A stretch of 64,000 nucleotides of DNA from Calothrix brevissima NIES-22 (lineage in GTDB: Bacteria; Cyanobacteriota; Cyanobacteriia; Cyanobacteriales; Nostocaceae), in contig NZ_AP018207.1 in assembly GCF_002367995.1 (NCBI RefSeq), positions 2,587,083 through 2,651,082 of the forward strand, written 5' to 3'. Every line of letters starts with the position of its first letter. Position 1 is the stretch's first letter. Below, one piece after another: positions 25,617 to 34,936 of this stretch. A model generated the notes under the pieces. It ran no database searches. It was not told where the DNA came from and saw only the letters and a list, made by a program, of their open reading frames with translations. Made by a program: the position numbers and the translations under genes.

Positions 25617-26873
25617 ATGGGCTTGTTCATGGACAAAAAGGTTTTGAGACGGGTATTTTCATTGCTGATGGCGCTGTGGCTGGCTTGGGGGGCAATTCCT
25701 CAACCAGCAACGGCTTTGACGGAAGAACAGAAATTAGTATCAGAAGTTTGGCGAATAGTCAATCGAAATTATTTAGATGAAACGTTTAATCATCAAAATT
25801 GGGCATCGGTGCGGCAAAAGGCTTTAGAGAAACCTCTGAAAAGTCAGGAAGCAGCTTATGCAGCGATTCAGAATATGCTCAAAAGCTTAGACGATCCCTT
25901 TACTCGGTTTTTAGACCCGGAACAGTACCGGAGTTTACAGGTAAATACTTCTGGAGAACTCACCGGGGTAGGCTTGCAAATTGCTCTAGACTCTCAAACT
26001 GGTAAGTTAGAAGTCGTTGCACCAATCGCAGGTTCGCCCGCAGATAAAGCCGGAATTAGACCGCGCGATCGCATCCTGAAAATTGAAGGTGTTTCCACAG
26101 AAAATCTTACCCTAGATGAAGCTGCGGCTAAAATGCGCGGGCCCATTGGCAGTCTCGTCACCCTATTAATTGAACGGGAGGGTGTAGACGAGCAAGAATT
26201 TAGGGTAGTACGCGATCGCATTGCTTTAAATCCTGTCATCTCAGAATTGCGCGTCACCCCCCAAGGTACGCCCCTTGGCTATTTACGCCTCAATCAATTT
26301 AATGCCAACGCCTCAATGGAACTGGCACATGCCATTAATAGTTTAGAAAAAAAGGGTGCGGCTGCCTACATTTTAGATTTACGTAATAATCCAGGGGGGC
26401 TATTACAAGCCGGAATTGAAATTGCTCGCCTGTGGCTAGATTCTGGCACTATAGTCTACACCGTCAATCGCCAAGGCATTCAAGGCAGTTTTGAGGCTTT
26501 TGGCCCGGCTCTGACATCAGATCCCTTAGTTATTTTAGTCAATCAAGGTACTGCCAGTGCCAGCGAAATTCTCGCCGGCGCACTCCAAGATAACGGTCGC
26601 GCCCAGTTAGTTGGGGAAACCACCTTTGGTAAAGGCTTAATTCAATCTTTGTTTGAATTATCAGATGGTTCTGGTTTGGCAGTCACCATTGCTAAATATG
26701 AGACTCCCCAACACCGAGATATTAACAAACTAGGTATCAAACCAGACAAAATCATTTCCCAAGATGCAATTACCCGCGAACAAATTGGTACAGACGCAGA
26801 TCAACAATATCAAGCTGCTGTGGAAATCTTGACGAAAAATCAAGTAGTGGTGGGAATGGGAAATAGGGCATAG
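25617..26873 (+). CDS. ctpA: Carboxyl-terminal processing protease (D1 processing)
   Basis: CtpA-type S41 proteases act in the lumen or periplasm, and one of the family trims the C-terminus of photosystem II D1. A signal peptide spans about the first 34 residues (cleavage near PATA-LT), a PDZ domain about 95-180, and the S41 domain follows. Counting from this start, Ser 314 (in GTASASEIL) and Lys 339 (in FGKGLIQ) form the Ser/Lys dyad. I use ATG 25617, which has GAGG 11 bases upstream; an earlier GTG at 25605 and a later ATG at 25629 are alternatives. The last residues and stop are supplied by a GGGCATA tandem repeat. Confidence 0.93.
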   Translation: MGLFMDKKVLRRVFSLLMALWLAWGAIPQPATALTEEQKLVSEVWRIVNRNYLDETFNHQNWASVRQKALEKPLKSQEAAYAAIQNMLKSLDDPFTRFLDPEQYRSLQVNTSGELTGVGLQIALDSQTGKLEVVAPIAGSPADKAGIRPRDRILKIEGVSTENLTLDEAAAKMRGPIGSLVTLLIEREGVDEQEFRVVRDRIALNPVISELRVTPQGTPLGYLRLNQFNANASMELAHAINSLEKKGAAAYILDLRNNPGGLLQAGIEIARLWLDSGTIVYTVNRQGIQGSFEAFGPALTSDPLVILVNQGTASASEILAGALQDNGRAQLVGETTFGKGLIQSLFELSDGSGLAVTIAKYETPQHRDINKLGIKPDKIISQDAITREQIGTDADQQYQAAVEILTKNQVVVGMGNRA

Positions 26874-26995
26874 GGCATAGGGCATAGGGCATAGGGCATT
26901 GAACATTGAACATTTATAATTTATCTGCCTTATCTGCCTTGTCTGCCTTGTCCTCCTTGTCCCCCTTGTCCCCCTTGTCCCCCCACCGTTCCCTC
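26863..26995. repeat. GGGCATA and CCTTGTC tandem repeats at the ctpA end
   Basis: Four copies of AGGGCAT-type 7-mers (about 26866-26900) contain the ctpA stop. They are followed by CTGCCTTAT/CTGCCTTGT and CCCCCTTGT 9-mers (26928-26982) up to the convergent gene's end. Confidence 0.85.
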
Positions 26996-27656
26996 ATCCC
27001 TCTGCCTCAAATCGAGCGAGACTCTGATAAGCTTGCGCGATCGCACCTTTGCCCCGTAAAAAACCAGTATTTGCACCAGGGCAAAGGTATTCTAGGGTTT
27101 CTGGGGTGAAGCGTTCTAATATGTACTTGAAGCTTTTTAGTTGTCGCGGCCAGTGAAAGGTTTTGGCTGTCCGTAATGGTACTGGCTCTCCTTGAAGATT
27201 GGGAACTAAGTGACGACCGGAAAATAGCACGCCGCCCAAACGATCGTAATAAAGACAAGATGAGCCGGGTGAATGTCCTGGTGTCCAAAATACTTGGGCG
27301 GTGCTATCTAAAGTCAGTTCCTTAGCAAAGGTAGTTACAGTTAAGCCTGGTAATAAATATGCTTCTTGCTCTTGAATTATGACCTCACAACCTAATTCTT
27401 GCTGGATTTCTGCTGTTTTCCCCATCGCACCGCGATGAGTGATAAATAACCAGCGAACACCACCATGCGATCGCAAAAAATCTAAATTTGTCTGTTCTAA
27501 AGCCGGACAATCAATGAGGATATTACTTTCATTTCTTACAATAAAATAAGAGGTTCCCCCTAATGTGTCCCGATTTGGTGGAAAAGCATAAATACTATCA
27601 AGTACAGCCCTTGGTGGCTTAACTGTATGACTTGGCTGTTGAGGTAAGGGACACAT
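26994..27656 (-). CDS. Metallo-beta-lactamase-fold protein with degenerate metal site
   Basis: This 220-residue MBL-fold protein has the expected strand order: SYFIVRNESNILIDCP, FITHRGAMGKT, WTPGHSPGSSCLYY, VLFSGRHLV, YLCPGAN. The first metal motif, normally HxHxDH, reads HRGAMGK. The bridging Asp position reads Arg (SGRHL) and the last His position reads Ala (CPGAN). Only the middle His in TPGHS remains. The protein is therefore probably not a normal zinc hydrolase, though the fold looks complete. It is convergent with ctpA across a repeat block. Confidence 0.8.
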   Translation of the reverse strand: MCPLPQQPSHTVKPPRAVLDSIYAFPPNRDTLGGTSYFIVRNESNILIDCPALEQTNLDFLRSHGGVRWLFITHRGAMGKTAEIQQELGCEVIIQEQEAYLLPGLTVTTFAKELTLDSTAQVFWTPGHSPGSSCLYYDRLGGVLFSGRHLVPNLQGEPVPLRTAKTFHWPRQLKSFKYILERFTPETLEYLCPGANTGFLRGKGAIAQAYQSLARFEAEG

Positions 27657-27843
27657 AAAAAAACCGAAACTGAGGAGTTGTAATCAATCGTTACACAGTT
27701 AAACTGCAGCAGGCTACAAGCTGGAGAGTTAACAACAGTTGTTAACCTTTGGGGAAAAATGGGGTTTTTCAAGTCTGGCTAGTAGTCACAGATGTGGTGC
27801 TAACCCTACTAGTAAGACATTGTTTCCAATTACCGAAGAGCAA

Positions 27844-29325
27844 ATGACATTTTGGTTTCTCCTTTTACTGGGACTAGCTACTTATCTAATGGTGCAGCGT
27901 GTTGTCGCCCATAGCACCCAGACACCCGTCTGGTTATTGTGGCTGGTTTTAATGACCCCAGCATTTTTATTGAGTGGCTGGACGCTGCGGTATGGTACAA
28001 AAGTACCGCCGCCAGCATCGCTGATTCTGTGGTCATCAATAATCTGTATTTTGTTATACTGGCTGTTATTTCAATGGGGAAGGCGATCGCCCAGAGAGAA
28101 ACAAACAGAACCACAAGCTATAGAAGCAACACAATCGGCTATCCATCCTACCGCAGAACCAGTGACAGTGCGTCCCATCGAACCAACGGAAGAAACCCAA
28201 CTGCGAAATTGCTTTCCCTGGTCTACATACTACATCCAAAACATTGAGTATCGACCCCAGGCGGTAATTTGTCGCGGTCAATTGCGAACTTCACCCACTC
28301 AGGCTTATCAGCAAATTAAGTCTAATATCGAAGCCCAATTTGGCGATCGCTTTTTGCTGATATTTCAAGAAGGTATCAACAGCAAACCTTTCTTTGTCCT
28401 TGTTCCCAACAATCAAGCAGCAAAACAGGTTAATTCTCCCAAACAAGAAAAATTAACCCGCCCAGTAGTAGCACTGGTGCTGTTACTTGCTACTTTAGTA
28501 ACTACTACCTTAGTTGGCTCGTCAATTGCTGGTGTCACTCCCAAAGCATTACAATCCAATCCCCAGCTTTTATTTCAAGGATTGCCCTATGCTTTAGGAT
28601 TAATGACAATTTTGGGTATCCATGAACTCGGTCATTATTTAACAGCTAGATACTACAAAATTCGCGCTACCTTGCCCTATTTTATCCCCGTACCTTTTTT
28701 CTTAGGTACTTTTGGCGCATTTATACAAATGCGGAGTCCAATTCCTAACCGCAAAGCTTTATTTGATGTCAGTATTGCCGGGCCAATTGCTGGTTTTATT
28801 GTCACTTTACCTTTGTTAATTTGGGGTTTAGCTCATTCAGAAGTGGTGGCTTTAAACCCAAAAATTGGTATGTTAAATCCAGAGGCGCTGAATCCTAAAT
28901 ATTCTATTTTGATAGCTATACTTGCCAAATTAGCACTAGGAAATAGTTTAACTGCAACGTCGGCTATTAACTTACATCCAGTTGCGATCGCTGGGTTTTT
29001 AGGATTAATTGTCACCGCCTTAAATTTAATGCCTGTAGGACAATTAGATGGCGGTCATATTGTTCACGCTATCTTTGGACAAAGAACTGCGATCGCTATT
29101 GGGCAAATAGCGCGTTTATTGCTGTTATTACTGTCTTTTATCCAATCAGAATATTTCATTTGGGCAATCATCTTATTACTCATACCCTTAGTTGATGAAC
29201 CAGCCCTTAATGATGTCACAGAACTGGATAATAAACGGGATATTTTAGGTTTATTATCAATGGCGTTATTGGTGATTATTGTACTGCCATTACCGCAGGC
29301 GATCGCTAACCTATTACAGATTTAA
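27844..29325 (+). CDS. M50 site-2 protease family membrane protein
   Basis: This site-2-type intramembrane metalloprotease resembles plant EGY1. I start at ATG 27844 (493 residues); the longer frame from 27739 adds a non-conserved stretch overlapping the region before the gene. Two N-terminal helices precede a soluble part (about 90-215). HELGH in ILGIHELGHYL gives two zinc His and the Glu, and LMPVGQLDGGHIVHA gives the third ligand (NPDG-like site). Around seven membrane helices are seen. Targets may include membrane-bound anti-sigma factors, but none is encoded here. Confidence 0.88.
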   Translation: MTFWFLLLLGLATYLMVQRVVAHSTQTPVWLLWLVLMTPAFLLSGWTLRYGTKVPPPASLILWSSIICILLYWLLFQWGRRSPREKQTEPQAIEATQSAIHPTAEPVTVRPIEPTEETQLRNCFPWSTYYIQNIEYRPQAVICRGQLRTSPTQAYQQIKSNIEAQFGDRFLLIFQEGINSKPFFVLVPNNQAAKQVNSPKQEKLTRPVVALVLLLATLVTTTLVGSSIAGVTPKALQSNPQLLFQGLPYALGLMTILGIHELGHYLTARYYKIRATLPYFIPVPFFLGTFGAFIQMRSPIPNRKALFDVSIAGPIAGFIVTLPLLIWGLAHSEVVALNPKIGMLNPEALNPKYSILIAILAKLALGNSLTATSAINLHPVAIAGFLGLIVTALNLMPVGQLDGGHIVHAIFGQRTAIAIGQIARLLLLLLSFIQSEYFIWAIILLLIPLVDEPALNDVTELDNKRDILGLLSMALLVIIVLPLPQAIANLLQI

Positions 29326-29342
29326 ATGGCAAACATGAGAAC

Positions 29343-29558
29343 TTAGGCTACAGCGTATCCTATATATTTTCTCCATTCTTGTTCTCGAAATCCTAAGATA
29401 ATCTGGTCGTTGGGAATCCCTGCTGCACTGAAGTCACTGGCAATACAATGTTCAGTTCCATCGGGCTGAATCCAGAGTTTGCCATTGATAATATCGGTAT
29501 AAACGATACAACCATGAACTCTTAGTTCGAGGGTCTGTAAGTCGAGAAATATAAACAA
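29343..29558 (-). pseudogene. XisI-like C-terminal remnant
   Basis: The reading (about 70 residues) matches the C-terminal two-thirds of XisI, a controlling factor for fdxN-element excision in Anabaena with many homologues in cyanobacteria: RVHGCIVYTDIINGKLWIQPDGTE, then AAGIPNDQIILGFREQEWRKYIGYAVA. The normal N-terminus (about 40-45 residues) is missing. The frame starts at a TTG and only 82 bases remain before the methyltransferase start, so it cannot be complete. No XisH partner is present. It was probably truncated when the restriction-modification genes arrived. Confidence 0.7.
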
Positions 29559-29624
29559 AGTTGATCACAAAATAGCAAATAGTGAGAAAACTTATGCTTT
29601 CATGGATAATGTTGTACTCGCCAA

Positions 29625-29638
29625 AGTACGTTTGTACT
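29625..29638. promoter_or_regulatory. LexA-box-like GTAC palindrome at the methyltransferase start
   Basis: AGTACGTTTGTACT fits the published cyanobacterial LexA consensus RGTACNNNDGTWCB at every position and ends two bases before the ATG at 29641. A third GTAC lies at 29614-29617. It could bind LexA, or be an operator used by the methyltransferase or another regulator. No Shine-Dalgarno sequence fits between it and the start. Confidence 0.5.
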
Positions 29639-29640
29639 AA

Positions 29641-30735
29641 ATGATTAATATGAGACTTAAGTATAAACCTTACTACGAAACAAGATTTGGTGCTGTTTAT
29701 TTGGGAGACAGCCTAGAATTAATGGCAGGTATTCCCGATGAAAGTATCGACCTGATTTGCACATCTCCACCATTTGCGCTTGTTCGCAAAAAAGAATACG
29801 GAAACGTTGATGCTGATGAATATGTAGAATGGTTTAAAGATTTTGCTGCACAATTTTACCGTATTCTTAAACCAACAGGCTCATTAGTTATTGATATTGG
29901 TGGCAGTTGGATTAAGGGAATGCCAGTTCGTTCTCTTTACCACTTTGAACTGGTTGTGGCTCTGTGCAAACCAAAAGAAAAAGATGGACTTGGGTTTTAT
30001 TTAGCACAAGAATTATATTGGTATAATCCTGCAAAACTTCCCACTCCAGCTGAATGGGTGACAGTTCGTAGAGAAAGAGTCAAAGATTCGGTAAATACAG
30101 TTTGGTGGTTGTCAAAAGAACCTCATCCTAAAGCTAATAATAGAAGGGTTTTAAAGCCTTATAGCGATGCTATGAAAAACCTTCTTAAGAATGGATATAA
30201 GCCCAAAATCAGACCATCGGGACATGATATTTCCGATAAATTCGGGAAGGACAGAGGAGGAGCTATTCCACCAAATATTATTGACGGACGCAGTAGCACA
30301 GACAAAGAAGAAATAGGACAACCGACTCTTATCAAAGAAAATTTAGTAGAAGATTTGGTGCAACCAGTTAATGTAATTTCTGCCTCAAATACTGCTTCTA
30401 ATGATTATTACCAAAGGCGTTGTAAAGAAGAAGGGTTTAAACCACACCCTGCAAGATTTCCTCAAGCTTTACCAGAGTTTATTATCAATCTTTGTACAGA
30501 ACCAGGTGATATTATCTTAGAACCTTTCGCTGGTTCTAATATGACAGGTCGCGTAGCAGAAACCTTACAAAGAAATTGGTTAGCTTTTGAGATTGATGAA
30601 GATTATATCAAAAGCTCAAAATTGAGATTTGAAGAAAATGCCCCTTTGATTGTTGAACCTCCAGCAGATTTACTACCAGTCACATCAGAAAATCTTGAGA
30701 ATAAAAACCAGGGTGTACAGTTAGGACTGTTTTAA
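29641..30735 (+). CDS. DNA methyltransferase, beta class (N4-cytosine type likely)
   Basis: This 364-residue S-adenosylmethionine-dependent DNA methyltransferase has catalytic motif IV, TSPPF, at 41-45 and SAM-binding motif I (EPFAGSN) at 294-300. That order defines the beta class. SPP with Phe points to exocyclic amino methylation, most often N4-cytosine. QRNWLAFEIDEDY follows motif I. The endonuclease gene starts 43 bases downstream, so this is the protecting half of a restriction-modification pair. A second in-frame ATG at 29650 is an alternative start. The recognition sequence cannot be read from the protein. Confidence 0.92.
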   Translation: MINMRLKYKPYYETRFGAVYLGDSLELMAGIPDESIDLICTSPPFALVRKKEYGNVDADEYVEWFKDFAAQFYRILKPTGSLVIDIGGSWIKGMPVRSLYHFELVVALCKPKEKDGLGFYLAQELYWYNPAKLPTPAEWVTVRRERVKDSVNTVWWLSKEPHPKANNRRVLKPYSDAMKNLLKNGYKPKIRPSGHDISDKFGKDRGGAIPPNIIDGRSSTDKEEIGQPTLIKENLVEDLVQPVNVISASNTASNDYYQRRCKEEGFKPHPARFPQALPEFIINLCTEPGDIILEPFAGSNMTGRVAETLQRNWLAFEIDEDYIKSSKLRFEENAPLIVEPPADLLPVTSENLENKNQGVQLGLF

Positions 30736-30778
30736 AAAAGTCTCTCAAGTTAATTAGATGCTTTGAGGAAATTGTCGA

Positions 30779-32254
30779 ATGGAGCAGAAAAAATTAAAAA
30801 GGTTTACCTATGGACATCAGTTTGAGCCAGCTAAATTTTCTTTAGTGGAAATTCTGGAATTATGTAAACAGTGTCAACCAAGTCGGGACAAACTTGAAGC
30901 CAATATTGCTCAAAGTTATTTTTCCCAACATTCTAAACGGGCATCATCCAAACTGGCTTCAGAAAATATCAGTAAATTGTCCATGAACTGTTTCTTATCA
31001 CTCAGAGCCTATCAGCTTATTGAGGACTTGGAAGAGTCACGCCAATATCAAATTACTCCTCTTGTTGAAGAAATTTTATCTAAGGGAAACAATACTTATT
31101 TTGTCAATCGACGGTTCGCGGCTCACATATTAAATAATCTGTCAGGTATGGCTTTATTGAAAGCTATCGATGCAATTAATGCCAGAGGAGAAGAACCACA
31201 ATTAGAGTCTATAGCCTATGAATTACAAGAAAGGGGATATGCCATATCGCCCAACGCCATTTACACAAGTACCATGAGAAGTTGGTTGTCCTTAGCAGGT
31301 GTTTTTGAACGGGAATACGAAATAAATTGGGATGTTGTTTCTGAGATTTTAGGCATCAATAAAGATTTTATAGACGAACTTTATACCCTGACTCCTGGAC
31401 AAAAGCATTTTCTGCTGAGTCTGCTTAACCTCAATGTTAAAGAATTTATGCCTGCTAATAAAGTTGCCCAACATACCAGGAGTATTTATAAACTCAGGCT
31501 TACAACAAAGAATTTAGTAAAGGATGTTATTGATCCTCTTGCAAATCTAGGTTTGATAGAAACAGAAAAAACCACGGGAGGCAGAGGAGCTAAACCGAAT
31601 AACGTCAGATTAACTAGCAAAGCTCAGTCTGAATTATTAGCACCTCTTCTAAAGTCAATTGCTAATGAAACCCGGCTTTCTGAAATTGAACTCAACCGCA
31701 CCTTTGATGATGTTGTAAATGAGTTAAATCATGCAGATAAACATATCAAAGGTAAAGCGTTAGAACTTTTAGCAGTGTGGATGATCCGCCTGACCAGTCT
31801 GCGTTTTACAAAATGGCGTAGCAGAGAAAATGGCAAAGGGGAAGTAGATGTCTTGGCTGCATCAGATAGGTTTGTTTATAGTCGTTGGCAGATTCAATGC
31901 AAAAACACCAGTAAGGTTGATATTGATGTTTTAGCGAAAGAAATTGGACTGACTTTTGTTACAGGGGCAGATGTAGTAATGGTTGTAACAACTGGTGAGT
32001 TTACAAGGGATGCTTATCAGTATGCCTACAGAATGATGGAAGTATCACGTTATTATATGATTCTCTTGCAAAAAGATGATATTGAAGCAATTAAAAGGGA
32101 CAAAACGAATATTGTTGAAATCCTTGACAGAAAGGCTAGGCGAGTTTTTGCAAAGAAAGAACTCGATGTATCTGACCAAGAGTTAAATGAAATTGAACAG
32201 GAAGAAGATTTGATTGCTGAAGCTATTGAAGATGAAATAGATGATAACAATTAA
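30779..32254 (+). CDS. Type II restriction endonuclease, PD-(D/E)xK fold
   Basis: This 491-residue protein directly follows the methyltransferase. The C-terminal region has a nuclease-like core: Glu 329 in GKALELLAVW, Asp 357 in GEVDVLAA, and Gln 373-x-Lys 375 in WQIQCKN. This matches the Mrr-like D...QxK variant of the PD-(D/E)xK fold. Residues 1-300 look helical with winged-helix-like pieces (TTKNLVKDVIDPLANLGLIE) and probably read the target. The tail is acidic (460-491). Specificity is unknown, and no control (C) protein is seen. The base composition is AT-rich compared with its flanks. Confidence 0.8.
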   Translation: MEQKKLKRFTYGHQFEPAKFSLVEILELCKQCQPSRDKLEANIAQSYFSQHSKRASSKLASENISKLSMNCFLSLRAYQLIEDLEESRQYQITPLVEEILSKGNNTYFVNRRFAAHILNNLSGMALLKAIDAINARGEEPQLESIAYELQERGYAISPNAIYTSTMRSWLSLAGVFEREYEINWDVVSEILGINKDFIDELYTLTPGQKHFLLSLLNLNVKEFMPANKVAQHTRSIYKLRLTTKNLVKDVIDPLANLGLIETEKTTGGRGAKPNNVRLTSKAQSELLAPLLKSIANETRLSEIELNRTFDDVVNELNHADKHIKGKALELLAVWMIRLTSLRFTKWRSRENGKGEVDVLAASDRFVYSRWQIQCKNTSKVDIDVLAKEIGLTFVTGADVVMVVTTGEFTRDAYQYAYRMMEVSRYYMILLQKDDIEAIKRDKTNIVEILDRKARRVFAKKELDVSDQELNEIEQEEDLIAEAIEDEIDDNN

Positions 32255-32400
32255 GATATTTGCCTTAGCCACAAAATACCTAGCGATGGGAACTCACAGC
32301 TAAATAATTAAACCCGCCTACCCTGCGACAAAGACAAGGACAAAGGCGGATTTAGTTTTTCAGTAAATCACTTATAGTTTGAAGGCGATTCTTGAGAATC

Positions 32401-34101
32401 TTATTTTTCCATAATTCCAAACACAGAACCGACAGTAGACTTAATGGAATCTCTCGCATCTTTTAAAGTCTGGGCGATCGGATGTTTTGTCTGTAAAAAT
32501 ACCCTAGCACAATTGCGTCCCGGCATCCCAGAAATTGAACCACCGGGATGTGTTCCCGCACCAGTTAAAAATAGATTATCAATTGGTGTTTTGTAGTTGG
32601 CTATTTCTGGTAATGGGCGGAAAAATACCATTTGATCTAAAGACATATCAACGTGGTAATAATTACCTTTGTAAGCCCCTAATCTTTCTCCTAATTCTGC
32701 TGGACTTTCTACGCGACGGGCAATAAGTGCATTTTTGACATTTGGTGCATAGGTTGCTAATTTATCCACAACTCTATCTGCAACTTGATTTTTTAATTCA
32801 TCTGTCCAACCTGTACCTTTTAAACCAGTACCTTCTGCACCTGCAATTTGGTAAGGAGCAAAAAATTCAATCCACACAGTATGTTTACCCGGTGGTGCTA
32901 AAGTTGGATCTAAAGCACTGGGCATGACAACATACATTGATGGGTCAGAATCAGGGATTTCTCCTAAAGTGCATTTACTATGAGCTTGTTCTACATGAGC
33001 AACAGAATCAGCAATCAAAATAGAACCAATTAGATATTCGTCTTTATGTGCATGGTAAGGAAAGCGTAATGGTTCATCTAAGGCTAAATCGATTTTGAGA
33101 ATTGTTTCGTTGTTATTAACAATTCGCCGTTCTAATCTTTCCCATAAATCTGGATCGACTGCATCAATATCACTTTTATCAGTCATTTGTAAGAATAAAC
33201 GCTTGGCATCAATATTAGAAATAACGCCATATTTAGCTCGATATTCTTTACCACCAGCTACCCGCACACCTACTGCTTTTTTATCATCAATCAACACTTT
33301 TTCTACATGCTGATCTGTGAGAATTACCCCACCTTTACTTGTAACTAAATTCACCAAAGCTTTGACAAGTGCGCCAGTTCCACCGCGAGGTCTAGCCATA
33401 CCAGGATTGTGACGCATTGCCATCATAATTGCACCAATAGCAATAGTTTTTTGTGATGGTGGTGCGCCAAGTTCGGCGGCTAATCTTGCTAGGGGTGCTT
33501 TGAGAAATTCTTCATCAAACCACTCATTTAGTAAATCTTCGGCGCTGGTTAACATGGTGCGAATAAAATCCAGCGTTTTATTAGGCGAACCAATGACAGA
33601 AAATAAATCTTTGAGTTTTGTAATATCGTAGTTACCAAGGATATCTATAATTGACTTTGGAGGCGCATTAAACATGGGAATCATCGCCCCTAATGCTCGT
33701 TGCCAATAGTCGGTAAATTCGGCGTATTTTTTCGCATCACGTTCGCTGTAACGCGCAATTTCTGCACAAGTTTTTTCGAGAGATTTATGAGCTAAAAAAT
33801 ATTTACCATCAGGATGAGGACAGAAAACTACTGGATCGCATTCCAGATATTCTAAACCGTATTTTTCTAGTTCTAATTCTTCTACAACTGGCCCTAAATG
33901 AATAAATTCGTGATCGATAGCACACAAATTAAATTTAAATCCTGGTGCTTCTTGGGGTAAACATTCTTCTGTGGTAGCTGCACCACCAGGAACAGAACGC
34001 TTTTCTAGTAGTAAAACGCTATAGCCAGCTTTGAGTAAATAAGCAGCACAAACTAGACCGTTATGTCCTGCACCAATAATGACAACATCGTATTCTTGCA
34101 T
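32401..34101 (-). CDS. crtO: CrtO-type beta-carotene ketolase
   Basis: This 566-residue flavoprotein of the phytoene-desaturase superfamily has a dinucleotide fold at the N-terminus (DVVIIGAGHNGLVCAAYLLKAG) and the C-terminal FAD signature (FLTGAGTHPGGSISGMPGRNCA). Length and motifs fit CrtO, which adds keto groups to beta-carotene to give echinenone or canthaxanthin in cyanobacteria. It is not the short CrtW ketolase. A related desaturase-like oxidoreductase function cannot be ruled out. It is monocistronic, between the restriction genes and a DUF2993 gene. Confidence 0.8.
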   Translation of the reverse strand: MQEYDVVIIGAGHNGLVCAAYLLKAGYSVLLLEKRSVPGGAATTEECLPQEAPGFKFNLCAIDHEFIHLGPVVEELELEKYGLEYLECDPVVFCPHPDGKYFLAHKSLEKTCAEIARYSERDAKKYAEFTDYWQRALGAMIPMFNAPPKSIIDILGNYDITKLKDLFSVIGSPNKTLDFIRTMLTSAEDLLNEWFDEEFLKAPLARLAAELGAPPSQKTIAIGAIMMAMRHNPGMARPRGGTGALVKALVNLVTSKGGVILTDQHVEKVLIDDKKAVGVRVAGGKEYRAKYGVISNIDAKRLFLQMTDKSDIDAVDPDLWERLERRIVNNNETILKIDLALDEPLRFPYHAHKDEYLIGSILIADSVAHVEQAHSKCTLGEIPDSDPSMYVVMPSALDPTLAPPGKHTVWIEFFAPYQIAGAEGTGLKGTGWTDELKNQVADRVVDKLATYAPNVKNALIARRVESPAELGERLGAYKGNYYHVDMSLDQMVFFRPLPEIANYKTPIDNLFLTGAGTHPGGSISGMPGRNCARVFLQTKHPIAQTLKDARDSIKSTVGSVFGIMEK

Positions 34102-34174
34102 ATTCGGAAATTGGAGAATTAAAGAGATTGACAGACAAAATAGTAAGTAAATTTTGATTATTTGGATGCAGAGC

Positions 34175-34936
34175 TTACTTACTTAAGGGTAGATTTTCTG
34201 TAGAGGGGATTTGCTTGACATGGGCTTCTACTACAAGTATGAGATTGGCTTTTTGAACCTCTATATCTTTGATGCGTAACATCATATTGTCCCATGCAAA
34301 ATAAGATGATTGCAGCAATTCTTTCAGCTTACGCATTAAAGCTGCAATTAGAGGGACAGAAACGCCTTCTCCCTGAGTACAGTTAAAACTTTCCAACATC
34401 AAGGGCTGTGAATTTGTAGGTGGGCTAACCCTTGCGGTAAAACTTAACGGATGGCTTTGTCCTTTTTCTTCAATTAAAACATTGCCGATAAATCCCATTT
34501 TACCGCTACCTGGCAGTAATACCTGGATTTGTTGCAGATGAAAACTGACAATTTCACCATCTACATTTAATTGCCAAATTTGTGCTTGGCTTTTAACTAG
34601 GTCTGAGGACAGTGCATGGTTAATATCAACCTCTGTCATAACTATACGCGCGATCGCATTTACTGGTTCATTCAGTTCTATTTGCCCAAAAATCGCACTT
34701 AAAGGATTGACAGCAATGCTATCTGTCTTGACTTTTATTTCCTGTACGCGGATATCTTTTTGCAACACCAGACCCTGACCAGTTAGGGAAACTTCTTCCA
34801 CTTGTCCCTGAGCGACTTTCAACAGGTCTGTGCGCACATCTACGTCTATTTGTTCTACTTCATCCAGTCGGTTAGCTAAGGTATTTTCTGCTGCTTGTGA
34901 TATTATTTGCTCCTCCAGCCTTGGCTTATCTGGCAT
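34175..34936 (-). CDS. DUF2993 (LmeA-type) protein
   Basis: This 253-residue protein is of the DUF2993 family. The core is beta-rich with repeating strands (VDVRTDLLKVAQGQVEEVSLTGQGLVLQKDIRVQEIKV, NHALSSDLV). Mycobacterial LmeA of this family binds phospholipid and helps lipoglycan growth, and cyanobacterial copies are uncharacterised. Unlike many members it shows no signal peptide here, so it is probably cytoplasmic or peripheral. It is 74 bases upstream of crtO on the same strand and could be cotranscribed. Confidence 0.75.
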   Translation of the reverse strand: MPDKPRLEEQIISQAAENTLANRLDEVEQIDVDVRTDLLKVAQGQVEEVSLTGQGLVLQKDIRVQEIKVKTDSIAVNPLSAIFGQIELNEPVNAIARIVMTEVDINHALSSDLVKSQAQIWQLNVDGEIVSFHLQQIQVLLPGSGKMGFIGNVLIEEKGQSHPLSFTARVSPPTNSQPLMLESFNCTQGEGVSVPLIAALMRKLKELLQSSYFAWDNMMLRIKDIEVQKANLILVVEAHVKQIPSTENLPLSK

